This document shows, piece after piece, positions 15,589 to 22,974 of a stretch of DNA of 23,808 nt. The stretch is taken from positions 1 to 23,808 of IMG/VR virus record IMGVR_UViG_3300005253_000297. One strand, written 5' to 3'. Under the pieces are notes generated by a model. That model did not search any database, was not told the DNA's origin, and saw nothing but the letters and a program-made list of their open reading frames with translations. The DNA comes from a virus. The position numbers and the translations under genes are program-made. How positions within the stretch are numbered: the stretch's first letter is position 1; every line of letters starts with the position of its first letter.

Positions 15589-15778
15589 TCCCTATCCTCT
15601 GCGAGACGGGAGGCCCACAGCAGTCGGGACGGCTCCCGAAGAACATCTCCATGGCCGCCTCGGAGGCGCGGACAGCGTACCGGCCCTCACAGCCGGTACA
15701 GAACCAGTGCCCACAGAAGGAGCAGTACTGGACCGGCCGCGACTCGCGGCAGACGTGGCACTTGCCCTCACCACGCAA
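15581..15778 (-). CDS. Small B-box/treble-clef-like zinc protein
   Basis: This 65-residue protein, read from a TTG, is CHVCRESRPVQYCSFCGHWF followed by CTGCEGRY and ending RPDCCGPP. Six or more cysteines in C-x2-C pairs plus His suggest one or two zinc sites in a RING/B-box-like arrangement. Its 3' end overlaps the terminase nuclease start by eight bases, so the two are translationally coupled. I have the impression of similar proteins beside terminase genes in environmental phages. Function unknown; a partner of the packaging motor or a host-takeover factor are both possible. Confidence 0.65.
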   Translation of the reverse strand: MRGEGKCHVCRESRPVQYCSFCGHWFCTGCEGRYAVRASEAAMEMFFGSRPDCCGPPVSQRIGNA

Positions 15779-15782
15779 GAGA

Positions 15783-16352
15783 TCATCCCTTCTTGCCGAG
15801 CAGCTCCAACCGCTTCACCTTCCAGAGATTCGTCAGGAAGCGGACGAGGAAGACCCCTGCCGCGGCGACGATGACAGGGAGACCGAGACTCTGAAGCTCA
15901 TGGGCCTCGTCGATGAGCGGCAGGACGAAGTCGACGCCGGCTACAAGAGCCGTGATCCCCACGGCGACGGCAATGCCGAGGGCTGCTTCCCCTGTTCCCT
16001 GCGCCGCTTTGGCAGCGCCCTTCTTGACCGAGTACGTCTGTGGCTTGGGCGACATGGATGCCTCCTTGCGCTGAGCGAGCCAACCGGAGATGAACACCCA
16101 CCCGAAGAGGATCGCCGTGACGAGCACTATCCACCCGGGTAGGAACGGCGGGACGAAGAAGTGCAAGAGGAGGACCACGAAGAAAAGGATCCCCACGATG
16201 CGCTTCCATGTGTTGTCGTAGAACGTCCAGATCGTCTGGGAGAGGGTCGTCTGCTTCAAGATGATGGCGAGGATCTCCAGACCAGCGACGACGAGGCCCA
16301 CGATGAGCCAGAGGGTGCCCCAGAAAGGGTCGTAGCCGGCTGCCATGTTCAT
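15783..16352 (-). CDS. Multi-span membrane protein, holin-like, apparently two proteins fused in one frame
   Basis: This 189-residue protein starts at an ATG overlapping the stop of the gene before it (ATGA). Three transmembrane helices lie at about residues 11-32 (WGTLWLIVGLVVAGLEILAI), 51-70 and 71-92. At residue 100 is a Met codon (16055) preceded by a perfect AAGGAGG at five-base spacing, so a shorter 90-residue product with a soluble N-terminus (SPKPQTYSVKKGAAKAAQGT) and two spans (~124-143 and ~158-175) could be made from the same frame. Either half alone looks like a holin-sized gene. It lies near the M15 endolysin, so it may form the lysis pore. The longer upstream frame is a shadow of the previous gene. 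Confidence 0.65.
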   Translation of the reverse strand: MNMAAGYDPFWGTLWLIVGLVVAGLEILAIILKQTTLSQTIWTFYDNTWKRIVGILFFVVLLLHFFVPPFLPGWIVLVTAILFGWVFISGWLAQRKEASMSPKPQTYSVKKGAAKAAQGTGEAALGIAVAVGITALVAGVDFVLPLIDEAHELQSLGLPVIVAAAGVFLVRFLTNLWKVKRLELLGKKG

Positions 16353-17665
16353 GGCCTCGGGACCCTCGCACACTGGAATCCTGCGGTCGTGCAGACGTCG
16401 ATATAGGAGCAGGATGGTGCGTCCCGACACTTCGCCCCTGCGCTGCTCGGGAGGCAGCACCGCGCACGGGAGGGGTTGTCTCCCTTGATGACGAGCCGCC
16501 CGTCGGTCCGCCAGAGGGGATCCCCCCCGACCACCAAGCGCTCGCACGCCACACGATCCTTGAACTCGCAGCCAGGGCCGGAGCAGTCGGGACGGACAGC
16601 ACAGAACGAGCGGCCATCGGTGAAGCCCACGGCGGCGCAGTAGGCCACGTCAGGACCGACGATCGGGGTGGAGTCGCACCAGGGCGTCCCGCACTTCAGG
16701 TTGAAGTGATGGAGCGCCGGGGGAAGAGGAAGCCCACAGTCCCCAGGGGGAGGCACCGGGGTGTCATAAGACCACACGCTCCTCTCAGGCCGGCCTGTGT
16801 ACCCCCCGTCTCTTGAAGAGACAGCATGGTAGCCCTCATAGAGCCCGTCGTCCGCCTTGATGACGACCTCGTCGTCCCAAGGTCCCGCGGCGCATCCACC
16901 AGCAGCGTTGACAGCCTCGGCCAAGAGAGCGAGCGTCTCCAACCAAGGCTGACCTGTCCGGTCCCCGACGGCGCCCTTCGCTGCTTCGAGCTGGTGGCGC
17001 GTCCTGAAGTTCCTGCTCCCAGGGTCCTGGGGGTGAGCCGTGGAGTTGTCGACGAACACCCAGCCCGGGTCCTCGGAATGCGGGACCTCACAGGCCGGTG
17101 CAGGAGTGGGCGTAGGCGTCGGAGCAGGGTCTGGATCCGGAGCGTCCCTCGTGAAGAGGACGGTCACGAGGAAGTGGCAGCGCGCGGAGAGGGACCCGGA
17201 AACCGCGTTGGACGCCGTAACCCGACAGGCAAGATCCACCGTGAGCTGCGTGACCGGGGGACCCCGATACCACTGCTGCTGGAAGGGCCGATAGAGACCA
17301 GCAAGACCCAGCTCCTTGTGAGGAGACCGGCGGTGAAGGACTCGACCCTGCTGATCGTAGACGGCCACGACCGACTCCAGCGTGTCCCCTCGATCATACG
17401 CCGCGAAGGAATCGACACGGTCCACGGAGAGAGGCCCGGGAAGAGCGACGATGCTCCTCCGCGTGAAGACGAAGTCCTCCGACCCCCCCTGAACGGTGAC
17501 CGGCATGTCGGACCAGGAGATTTCGAGCTGGGTGCCGCCACGCCAGAGGAGATCAGGTGTGACTTGTGGGACAGCGTCGGAGCGGAGAAGAGTGAGGAGC
17601 GTCTCCTGTGCCGTGGCGAGTGGGCAGAGGAGGAGCAGGGCGAGGACGGTAGTGAAGAGCTTCAA
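16349..17665 (-). CDS. Secreted cysteine-rich protein, unknown function
   Basis: This 438-residue protein starts at TTG, seven bases after GGAGG, with a TTGA overlap with the protease stop. Residues 1-19 are a Sec signal peptide (MKLFTTVLALLLLCPLATAQ, cut after ATA). Residues ~20-170 form a beta-rich domain (VPQVTPDLLWRGGTQLEISW). A DPDPAPTPTPTPAPACE linker follows. The C-terminal ~250 residues include a ~100-residue region with about 15 cysteines (CGTPWCDSTPIVGPDVAYC, CSYIDVCTTAGFQC), presumably disulfide-bonded. It is coupled to the protease gene and may act with it outside the cytoplasm, but no family is recognised. Such a protein is unusual in a packaging module. Confidence 0.75.
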   Translation of the reverse strand: MKLFTTVLALLLLCPLATAQETLLTLLRSDAVPQVTPDLLWRGGTQLEISWSDMPVTVQGGSEDFVFTRRSIVALPGPLSVDRVDSFAAYDRGDTLESVVAVYDQQGRVLHRRSPHKELGLAGLYRPFQQQWYRGPPVTQLTVDLACRVTASNAVSGSLSARCHFLVTVLFTRDAPDPDPAPTPTPTPAPACEVPHSEDPGWVFVDNSTAHPQDPGSRNFRTRHQLEAAKGAVGDRTGQPWLETLALLAEAVNAAGGCAAGPWDDEVVIKADDGLYEGYHAVSSRDGGYTGRPERSVWSYDTPVPPPGDCGLPLPPALHHFNLKCGTPWCDSTPIVGPDVAYCAAVGFTDGRSFCAVRPDCSGPGCEFKDRVACERLVVGGDPLWRTDGRLVIKGDNPSRARCCLPSSAGAKCRDAPSCSYIDVCTTAGFQCARVPRP

Positions 17666-18930
17666 GGGGTAGCCTCCTCCCTTGCATACGCCAACCGGTT
17701 CGGGCTGCCAGGACCAAGCCCACTGAGGACGTCCTTCGTGGAGCGGGTGATGATCTTCTCAGCAACCTCGGCTGGAGTAGAGTTCGGGGCGCGCGCGAGG
17801 GTGAGAGCAGCAATGCCTGTAGCGTGGGGCGCTGACATACTCGTCCCGTTCTTGCTCCCTCCTATTGATCTGATTCCCACACCCGGAGCGTAGAGATCGA
17901 CAACCTCGCCGTGGTTCGAGAAGGATGCTTCTCGATCCTTGTCGTCTGAAGCACCGATGGTGATGGCTTGCACCACGCGAGCGGGACTGGATCCCGCCGC
18001 GTCCGCGTTGGAGTTCCCTGCCGCAGCGACGAACGTGGCCCCGGAGGCGATCACTTTACAGACCGCGTCGTCGAGGACCGGAGAGGCGCCGCCACCCCAG
18101 CTCGCGTTCACGACCTTCCCGAGGGCAGCCGGACCTGGATCGTGGGCCGCAATCCACTCGAGAGAGCGGATCGCATCGGTGTCGCTCCCAGACCCGTTCT
18201 TGTCGAGGAAGCGGACAGAGTGGATGGTGCAGTCGCGACAGACTCCGAAGCTCGACCCAGCAGCAGTACCGGCGACATGTTTCCCATGACCCGTGCCCTG
18301 CGGATCGTCGGAGCACCCAGCGAAGATAATCGTGGAGAAGCAATCCTCGGACAGCCGATCTCCAAACTCGGGGTGCGGCGCGACTCCTGTGTCATTGATG
18401 TAAACGTGGACCCCTTCTCCCCCGGTCCCGGGGTCGAAGACACCGTCCAGGGGAAGCGTTCTCTGATCGATCCGGTCGAGGCCCCAGCTCTTCACATCGA
18501 AGGTCTCGACTCTTCCCTCCTGCTGGACGTACTTGACGCGCGGATCGGCAAGCGTGGCAAGGAGGTTACGCACGTCCATCTTGGCGGAGAAGCCCCCAAC
18601 GAGGCCGAGCGTCTGAACGCTCGTCAGCCCTTTGAAGCTGGACGACGGGCTCTGCAAGACGGCCGCCGAGGCAGGCTTGAGAACCACGATGTAGCGGTCA
18701 GGAATGGGATTCTTGACCAGGACGAGGCCCGCGAGCGCCGGGGGGTTCTCACAGTTGTAGGGTCCACTTCCCCCAGGGTCCGGCATACAAGCCGGATCGG
18801 GGTTGTCCGGACACGGGTCGATGATGTCGGGGATTCCATCCCCATCACCGTCGGGAAGGCCCGGGATTCCTCCACAGCTCGGCAGGATGACGAGCAGCGG
18901 GAGTAGCAGGGCAAGAGCAGTCTTCTTCAT
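17662..18930 (-). CDS. Subtilisin-like serine protease (S8, proteinase K-like) lipoprotein
   Basis: This 422-residue protein starts at an ATG after GGAGG. Residues 1-19 form a lipoprotein signal with box LPSC (Cys19). DGDGDGIPDIIDPCPDNPDP (28-47) is a thrombospondin type-3-like calcium motif. Residues ~78-143 (RYIVVLKPAS, then VKYVQQEGRVETF) look like an inhibitor_I9 propeptide. The catalytic domain has Asp180 in VYINDTGV, His215 in GTGHGKHVAGT, oxyanion Asn306 in AAAGNSNAD and Ser364 in NGTSMSAPHATG, all in proteinase K order, so it should be active. It is presumably anchored to the outer membrane and secreted. It lies between endolysin and Cys-rich protein genes with four-base overlaps. Surface degradation during entry or lysis is plausible, and a captured host gene is likely. 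Confidence 0.9.
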   Translation of the reverse strand: MKKTALALLLPLLVILPSCGGIPGLPDGDGDGIPDIIDPCPDNPDPACMPDPGGSGPYNCENPPALAGLVLVKNPIPDRYIVVLKPASAAVLQSPSSSFKGLTSVQTLGLVGGFSAKMDVRNLLATLADPRVKYVQQEGRVETFDVKSWGLDRIDQRTLPLDGVFDPGTGGEGVHVYINDTGVAPHPEFGDRLSEDCFSTIIFAGCSDDPQGTGHGKHVAGTAAGSSFGVCRDCTIHSVRFLDKNGSGSDTDAIRSLEWIAAHDPGPAALGKVVNASWGGGASPVLDDAVCKVIASGATFVAAAGNSNADAAGSSPARVVQAITIGASDDKDREASFSNHGEVVDLYAPGVGIRSIGGSKNGTSMSAPHATGIAALTLARAPNSTPAEVAEKIITRSTKDVLSGLGPGSPNRLAYAREEATP

Positions 18931-19202
18931 TGAGACACCTCCACTTGAAGATGGTCGTGGTCGTCCTCACGGACGAGGCGTAATCCGAGGCGGCGCGCGA
19001 AGCTCTTGGCGCGTCCCAGCGGGACAGGTTCATCATAGACGACATCGGCCCCAAGCCAGACGAGATGAAAAGAGTTCGAGGCACCACCCACGTCGGCATT
19101 GTGCTTGGCCGTCCGTCCCCAAGAGCTGACCGACCCGCGGGTGGCAGCGCAGTAGGCGATGAGTACCGAGGCGAACTCGACAGGGCTGAAGATTCTAGCC
19201 AC
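18927..19202 (-). CDS. Small endolysin-like peptidase M15 (D-Ala-D-Ala carboxypeptidase type)
   Basis: This 91-residue protein starts with GTG. The sequence WGRTAKHNADVGGASNSFHL, then VWLGADVVYDEP, and DDHDHLQVEV has the M15 pattern S-x-x-H-x6-D and H-x-H. His46, Asp53 and His84 would be zinc ligands, and His82 or Asp81 the catalytic base. It is compact, lacking a separate cell-wall binding domain, as in single-domain M15_3 phage lysins. It would cut peptide crosslinks in peptidoglycan during lysis. The start overlaps the terminase ATPase gene by eight bases and its stop overlaps the protease start (ATGA), so all are co-transcribed. Confidence 0.85.
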   Translation of the reverse strand: MARIFSPVEFASVLIAYCAATRGSVSSWGRTAKHNADVGGASNSFHLVWLGADVVYDEPVPLGRAKSFARRLGLRLVREDDHDHLQVEVSQ

Positions 19203-20442
19203 TGCGCGTCACCTCCCGCATGGGTACGATCTCGAGCTGACCGAGGAGCGGACGAGCCTGATCCCGAATCCTTTGCTGGACTGAAGCCTTGAAGACCGAG
19301 CGCCCAGAGTGCTGGAAGCACTCGTCGTCGGTCACCGAGCCGAACTCCTCGATGAAGGTCTTCAGGTCGTCCTCTGCCTCGTAAGACTCGCGTGTCACCT
19401 CGTACCAGTAGAGCTGATCCTTGGTGAGCGAGTACTCCTTTCCAAGATAGGACGGGGAAGTCTCTTCACAGTGCTTCGCATGGGCAAGACTGCTCGTGCT
19501 GGGGGACCAGTTCACTGGAGGGGGGATGGAGTATCGAGGCTCCACGTACCACGGAATGAAGATGTTGACCTTGAACCTTGTCTTGTCCTCCAGCGATGCC
19601 TTCCAATGCGAGTGCCACCAGTTGTGCCGGCCCTTCGCGGTGGACTCGAAGAACGCGAAGGTCGTGGGGAGCCGGTGGAGCGTCGGGAGCAAGGAGCCGC
19701 GAATCTGACCGATCTGGACGGCTTCCCACGTCGAGAGTTCTGAGAGGTGGACGAATCCCAGGGTCTTCCCTCGACCGAGCTGACCCCTCTTCCCCTCGGT
19801 TCCACGTGTGGACTTCCCAGATCCCACCCAGATATGGCACTCGGTGTCGAGCTTCATCTCCCCGTTCTTCACGTGCTCGACGACCTTCGGAGCGAGCCAC
19901 CAGGGGAGGTTCTCCACGATTCTCTCAAAGATGTCGAACATGAAGGCCGAGGTGTTAGGATCGTCCGCGGCGATGAGCCCGAAGAGGTGCTCCTCGGTGG
20001 TCGTGCGGTAGGCCGCGACCGCTTCAGCGAAGGTGCTCCCGCCCACCTGGCGGGCGCCCTTTAAGAGGTTGCAGAGGATCCCGTCGTGAAGACCCCCGTC
20101 ACGGACCTGAAGCTCGGCGTCGGCGAGGCCCTTCAAGATGAAGCTCTGGGTATCGAGGAAAGGGAACATCCTCCCCAGACGAGCGCCCGCGAGGTTGATC
20201 ATCGCGTAGCGCGTGGCCCAGTACTCGAAGGAGGACTGGACCAGGAGACGCTCGTTCACCACGAAGCACGCCTCCTCGTCGTCCAGCTCTCTCCGCTTGT
20301 TCCCCTTCCCGTCCACTGCTTCCTCGAGTCGATGAACCATCACGTCCACCTCGTCGATGGAGTGCGACTGGACAGTGAAGCCCGGCTCGAAGGCGTCCTC
20401 CAGCTTCCGGAGCTTCTCAGCACAGACTTCAGGATGGAACAA
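19195..20442 (-). CDS. Large terminase, ATPase domain (separate gene)
   Basis: This 415-residue protein has a Walker A-like KGARQVGGST (128-137), a Walker B-like GFVHLSELSTWE with Glu235 (Ser in place of Asp before it), and coupling motif III FFESTAKG (264-271), in the order of viral packaging ATPases. It powers DNA translocation into the procapsid at the portal. It ends about 40 residues past VFKASVQQRIRDQARP with no nuclease motifs; the nuclease is at 14656..15588. The frame begins with TTG at 20442 without a ribosome site, while GAGGAGG-ACTAG-ATG sits at 20495 in another frame. A missing base in CGACCCAATGG would join them (see findings), so the true start may be 20495. Confidence 0.85.
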   Translation of the reverse strand: MFHPEVCAEKLRKLEDAFEPGFTVQSHSIDEVDVMVHRLEEAVDGKGNKRRELDDEEACFVVNERLLVQSSFEYWATRYAMINLAGARLGRMFPFLDTQSFILKGLADAELQVRDGGLHDGILCNLLKGARQVGGSTFAEAVAAYRTTTEEHLFGLIAADDPNTSAFMFDIFERIVENLPWWLAPKVVEHVKNGEMKLDTECHIWVGSGKSTRGTEGKRGQLGRGKTLGFVHLSELSTWEAVQIGQIRGSLLPTLHRLPTTFAFFESTAKGRHNWWHSHWKASLEDKTRFKVNIFIPWYVEPRYSIPPPVNWSPSTSSLAHAKHCEETSPSYLGKEYSLTKDQLYWYEVTRESYEAEDDLKTFIEEFGSVTDDECFQHSGRSVFKASVQQRIRDQARPLLGQLEIVPMREVTRSG

Positions 20443-20495
20443 GGGAGAGCCTACTCTAGGCAGCCGTGGAGCCCACCATTGGGTCGGGCGGACAT

Positions 20496-20759
20496 CTAGT
20501 CCTCCTCGGACTCAGGATCACGAGGAGTAAGATCAAGTCCCATGTGCAGCTCGGTCTGCTCCTCGGGGATAGGAGGGAGGTGCTGGGGCGCGCCCTGCTT
20601 CTCGGGCGCTTCCTTTTCGATGGTGTCGCTCAGAATCTCCACCTGTGGGCGACCGAGTTCCGCCGCCATCTCTTCTGCGAAGGCAACGAGGAGAGGGTCT
20701 TCTCTCTTCTCCGCCTCGATCTTCAAGTTTGCGAGACGCTTGGCTAGCTCATTTCCCAT
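20496..20759 (-). CDS. Small acidic protein upstream of terminase ATPase
   Basis: This 87-residue protein is MGNELAKRLANLKIEAEKRE, then a helix with acidic and basic stripes (AEEMAAELGRPQVEILSDT), then a proline-rich C-terminus (HLPPIPEEQTEL...EED). Probably helical and partly disordered. Its start overlaps the candidate small terminase gene by 11 bases, and a GAGGAGG sequence at its end serves the next gene. It could be a packaging cofactor. No family is recognised. Confidence 0.65.
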   Translation of the reverse strand: MGNELAKRLANLKIEAEKREDPLLVAFAEEMAAELGRPQVEILSDTIEKEAPEKQGAPQHLPPIPEEQTELHMGLDLTPRDPESEED

Positions 20760-21453
20760 TTTCCGTACCCTCCCCTTCTTCTATTAAGGTAGCCTCGGTG
20801 TCAATGGCCGCCTGCGGTGTGCGCTTGATCCGCGTGACGGCCGCTACGAAGTCGCGCATCGTGTCCGAGCCGACGAAGGTCGTCTGCTGCTTCGTCGACT
20901 GGTCAATATGGACCATGGGAGTCGTCTTGGGGAGCCCCCCGAGGGTGAGAGCAAGCTTCTGGTAGTCCAGCGTGGGCTCGACAGGAACCTTCCCCGCCCC
21001 ATCGCACCTGGAGCAGCCGACCTTATCCTTCTTCTTGCCCTTCTTGATTTCTTGGAACCCGGTCCCCGCGCAGGGCTTGCAAAAGACCTCTCGAGGGAGC
21101 GCGCGCTTCATGACGTCCTCGGCCACCTCCGGGAGAGCCGACCAGACCCGATCGAGGGCGTCGAGATAGGCGCGAGCCCCGCGGGCGTCGCGGAAGAGCT
21201 TCAGAAAGCGTGCGAGGGAGACGTTCGCGTGACCCAAGACCTCGTGAAGAGGCCAAGAGTCGTTCTCCGGGTCGGCGAGGAGCTGAAGGACGAGGGACTC
21301 CTCAGCGGTCAAGGCTGCCGGCGCCAGCTCGGCGACGAGAGCGTCCCTCCCCCCGACGGCCTCCTCGAACGCCCGGAGCGCTTGAACGATTCTCGGAGGA
21401 GGAGGGTCACCCTTGACTGGGGAGGGCAGCGGCTTGGTGAGGTCGGTGGTCAC
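20749..21453 (-). CDS. DnaJ-type zinc-finger protein, candidate small terminase
   Basis: This 234-residue protein is read from the GTG at 21453. The frame is open further upstream but there overlaps the neighbour gene. Residues 66-97 (SWPLHEVLGHANVSLARFLK) resemble a DNA-binding helix-turn-helix. Residues 125-154 hold CKPCAGTG and CSRCDGAG with a KKGKKKDK loop, the CxxCxGxG pairs of DnaJ zinc fingers. The C-terminal part (KLALTLGGLPKTTPMVHIDQ) is unassigned. A helix-turn-helix protein placed just before a terminase ATPase is typical of TerS. TerS with a DnaJ-like finger is unusual, so this role is inferred from position. It could instead be a chaperone-like assembly factor. Confidence 0.55.
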   Translation of the reverse strand: MTTDLTKPLPSPVKGDPPPPRIVQALRAFEEAVGGRDALVAELAPAALTAEESLVLQLLADPENDSWPLHEVLGHANVSLARFLKLFRDARGARAYLDALDRVWSALPEVAEDVMKRALPREVFCKPCAGTGFQEIKKGKKKDKVGCSRCDGAGKVPVEPTLDYQKLALTLGGLPKTTPMVHIDQSTKQQTTFVGSDTMRDFVAAVTRIKRTPQAAIDTEATLIEEGEGTENGK

Positions 21454-21463
21454 AGGATCTTCA

Positions 21464-21799
21464 TCACCCAAACCGAGGCAAGAACGATCCCGTAGGACCG
21501 CGCTCGCGCGTTGGCGCCTCTTCCTTCTTGGCCTGCGGAGCCTCGTCGCCCTCGCCCTCGCCCTCGAAGACCTCATCGTCAGGCAAAGAGCGCCCGCGAG
21601 ACATCGCCTCGAACTCGGCGAAGTCCTTGTCGGTCTGGGCGACGAACTCCGAAGCGTCAGGCGCGTCCGGGATGGGCGTTGCACGCTCTTTCAGGGCGAG
21701 AAGCTCCAGGGCGACTCGAATCCCACGAAGCTCCTCGGCGATCCCGGACAAGACGCCCAGGAATTGCTTCTTCTCGCTTTGGAGGAGGTTCAATCTCAC
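21464..21799 (-). CDS. Small acidic coiled-coil protein
   Basis: This 111-residue protein starts at a GTG overlapping the upstream TGA (GTGA). The first 40 residues form a helix (MRLNLLQSEKKQFLGVLSGI, then EELRGIRVALELLALKER). The rest is acidic and disordered (EVFEGEGEGDEAPQAKKEEA). No family is recognised. Its size and position upstream of the packaging genes are typical of small regulatory or assembly proteins. Confidence 0.6.
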   Translation of the reverse strand: MRLNLLQSEKKQFLGVLSGIAEELRGIRVALELLALKERATPIPDAPDASEFVAQTDKDFAEFEAMSRGRSLPDDEVFEGEGEGDEAPQAKKEEAPTRERGPTGSFLPRFG

Positions 21800-22272
21800 T
21801 TCTTGGCTTCAAGTGTCGCCAGCTCCTTTGCAGAGAGACACCCAGCGTCGAAAAAGGGTGGACTCGGTTGGAGGGCGTACCACCGTCCCGGTTCGCCCCC
21901 GCCCTTCTCCGCGCGCTTCACTCCGTTCTCGAAGGAGACGGTGCGGGTCTTCGGGCCAGCCATGTCGCCCGTGTCAGCGGGACCGTTCAGGAAGACGACC
22001 AAGTTCACGGTCCCGGTCGGGTGTCCCGCGGCGTTGCGGTAGCAGAAGACGACGATCGCTGGCCTGACCTGCCCCCTGGAGTTCGTCGGCCACGTCTTCG
22101 GGAGCGTGAAAGCCACAATCTGACCTTCCGAGAGCGCGGAGACCTCTTTCGCGTTCACCTTCGTCTCGGTCTCCCTGGGCTCCGGGTCATCGGGCCTGTT
22201 CTCGGGCTTGGCTGCGCCTTGACTCATCTCACGCTCCTTCTTTCTCGGGTCCAACTTGTCGAGGATGCTCAT
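21796..22272 (-). CDS. Small phage protein with an SH3/MazF-like 'RPAIVV' beta-barrel
   Basis: This protein is 158 residues long from the ATG at 22272, which directly follows the preceding TAA. A second ATG at 22227 has AAGGAG at good spacing and would give 143 residues; either start is possible. After a charged disordered N-terminus, residues ~48-115 read SEGQIVAFTLPKTWPTN, GQVRPAIVVFCYRN and GTVNLVVFLNGPADTGDM, ending GRWYALQP. This resembles a widespread family of small phage proteins with the pattern V-R-P-A-I-V-V, then V-N-L-x-V-F. The function of that family is unknown. It may be related in fold to PemK/MazF, but no toxin catalytic residues are evident. Confidence 0.65.
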   Translation of the reverse strand: MSILDKLDPRKKEREMSQGAAKPENRPDDPEPRETETKVNAKEVSALSEGQIVAFTLPKTWPTNSRGQVRPAIVVFCYRNAAGHPTGTVNLVVFLNGPADTGDMAGPKTRTVSFENGVKRAEKGGGEPGRWYALQPSPPFFDAGCLSAKELATLEAKK

Positions 22273-22836
22273 TTATGCGCCGGGGACAGGGAAGTTCTGT
22301 TTCGCCAGAATAGTCAGGAGTGTCTCGGAGGCATCGTGGTAGGCGCGTTCTACCTGCTCTTCAACCGGCTCACCCGGGACGTAGAGGTCGTGCTCGATCG
22401 GGACGCCGTGGAAGTAGACCTCGCCGGGAGACGGACCCCCAACCTGGATGAACCCCCACTGACCCGGCGCGATCGGCTCGGCGGCGATACCCGCGGGGTG
22501 CGGTCCACCGTAGGCGCTCACGAGCAGCTTCTTTCGGTCCTCCCAGTAGACCATCTTCCCCTTGATGTCTTCGGGAGGGTCCTCGTGGAAGCTGTCCCCC
22601 CGCGCTCTTGTGACGAGTTGGAAGACCCTCCCCTTCTCGTCAGTGAAGCGGGCATCGAGCGGATGGGACGAAGTGAGGGTGAAGTCTGCCTGCTCGAACC
22701 TCTCCCTATTTCCGACGACGGTGTCGTTGTACGCCCTTTCCATCTCCTCGTAGGAGACTCCCTGCTTCACGAGCCCCAGCGCCACCCCGAACCCAGCGAG
22801 CATGCCGAAGAACGATCGCCTCTTGAGCTGCTTCAT
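22273..22836 (-). CDS. Tat-leader protein, paralog of the probable decoration protein
   Basis: This 187-residue protein starts at an ATG after GGGAG. Residues 1-23 (MKQLKRRSFFGMLAGFGVAL) look like a twin-arginine (Tat) leader: R-R-S-F-F then a hydrophobic core. Residues 66-75 (D-E-K-G-R-x-x-Q-L-V), 92-106 (KGKMVYWEDRKKLLV), 115-117 (AGI), 123-125 (APG) and 129-135 (FIQVGGP) line up in order with the virion protein at 7122..7688, so I read them as paralogs. In that protein the same region is cytoplasmic, with no leader. It follows the MCP-arm protein gene by about 140 bases. Function unknown; see findings. Confidence 0.6.
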   Translation of the reverse strand: MKQLKRRSFFGMLAGFGVALGLVKQGVSYEEMERAYNDTVVGNRERFEQADFTLTSSHPLDARFTDEKGRVFQLVTRARGDSFHEDPPEDIKGKMVYWEDRKKLLVSAYGGPHPAGIAAEPIAPGQWGFIQVGGPSPGEVYFHGVPIEHDLYVPGEPVEEQVERAYHDASETLLTILAKQNFPVPGA

Positions 22837-22974
22837 CCTGCGCTCCCATCTGGACGTTTCGGGATGACGAGGTACCGCGGACCTCGACACGGGACGTTCT
22901 TCGGTCGAGTCGGAAACCGGAAAAACGCTTCGCGTGGAAGGTTCAGAGTTTGAGGGTCACCCGGGCACCACATG

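Noticed and set aside
15898-16617. Minus-strand frame of 239 codons overlapping the holin-like and Cys-rich genes
   Set aside because: It reads as a Pro/Arg/Ser-rich shadow in a different frame from two genes with signal peptide or transmembrane segments and coupled starts.
21511-22953. Plus-strand frame of 480 codons
   Set aside because: Antisense to three minus-strand genes with good starts and motifs; Arg/Pro-rich without domain features.
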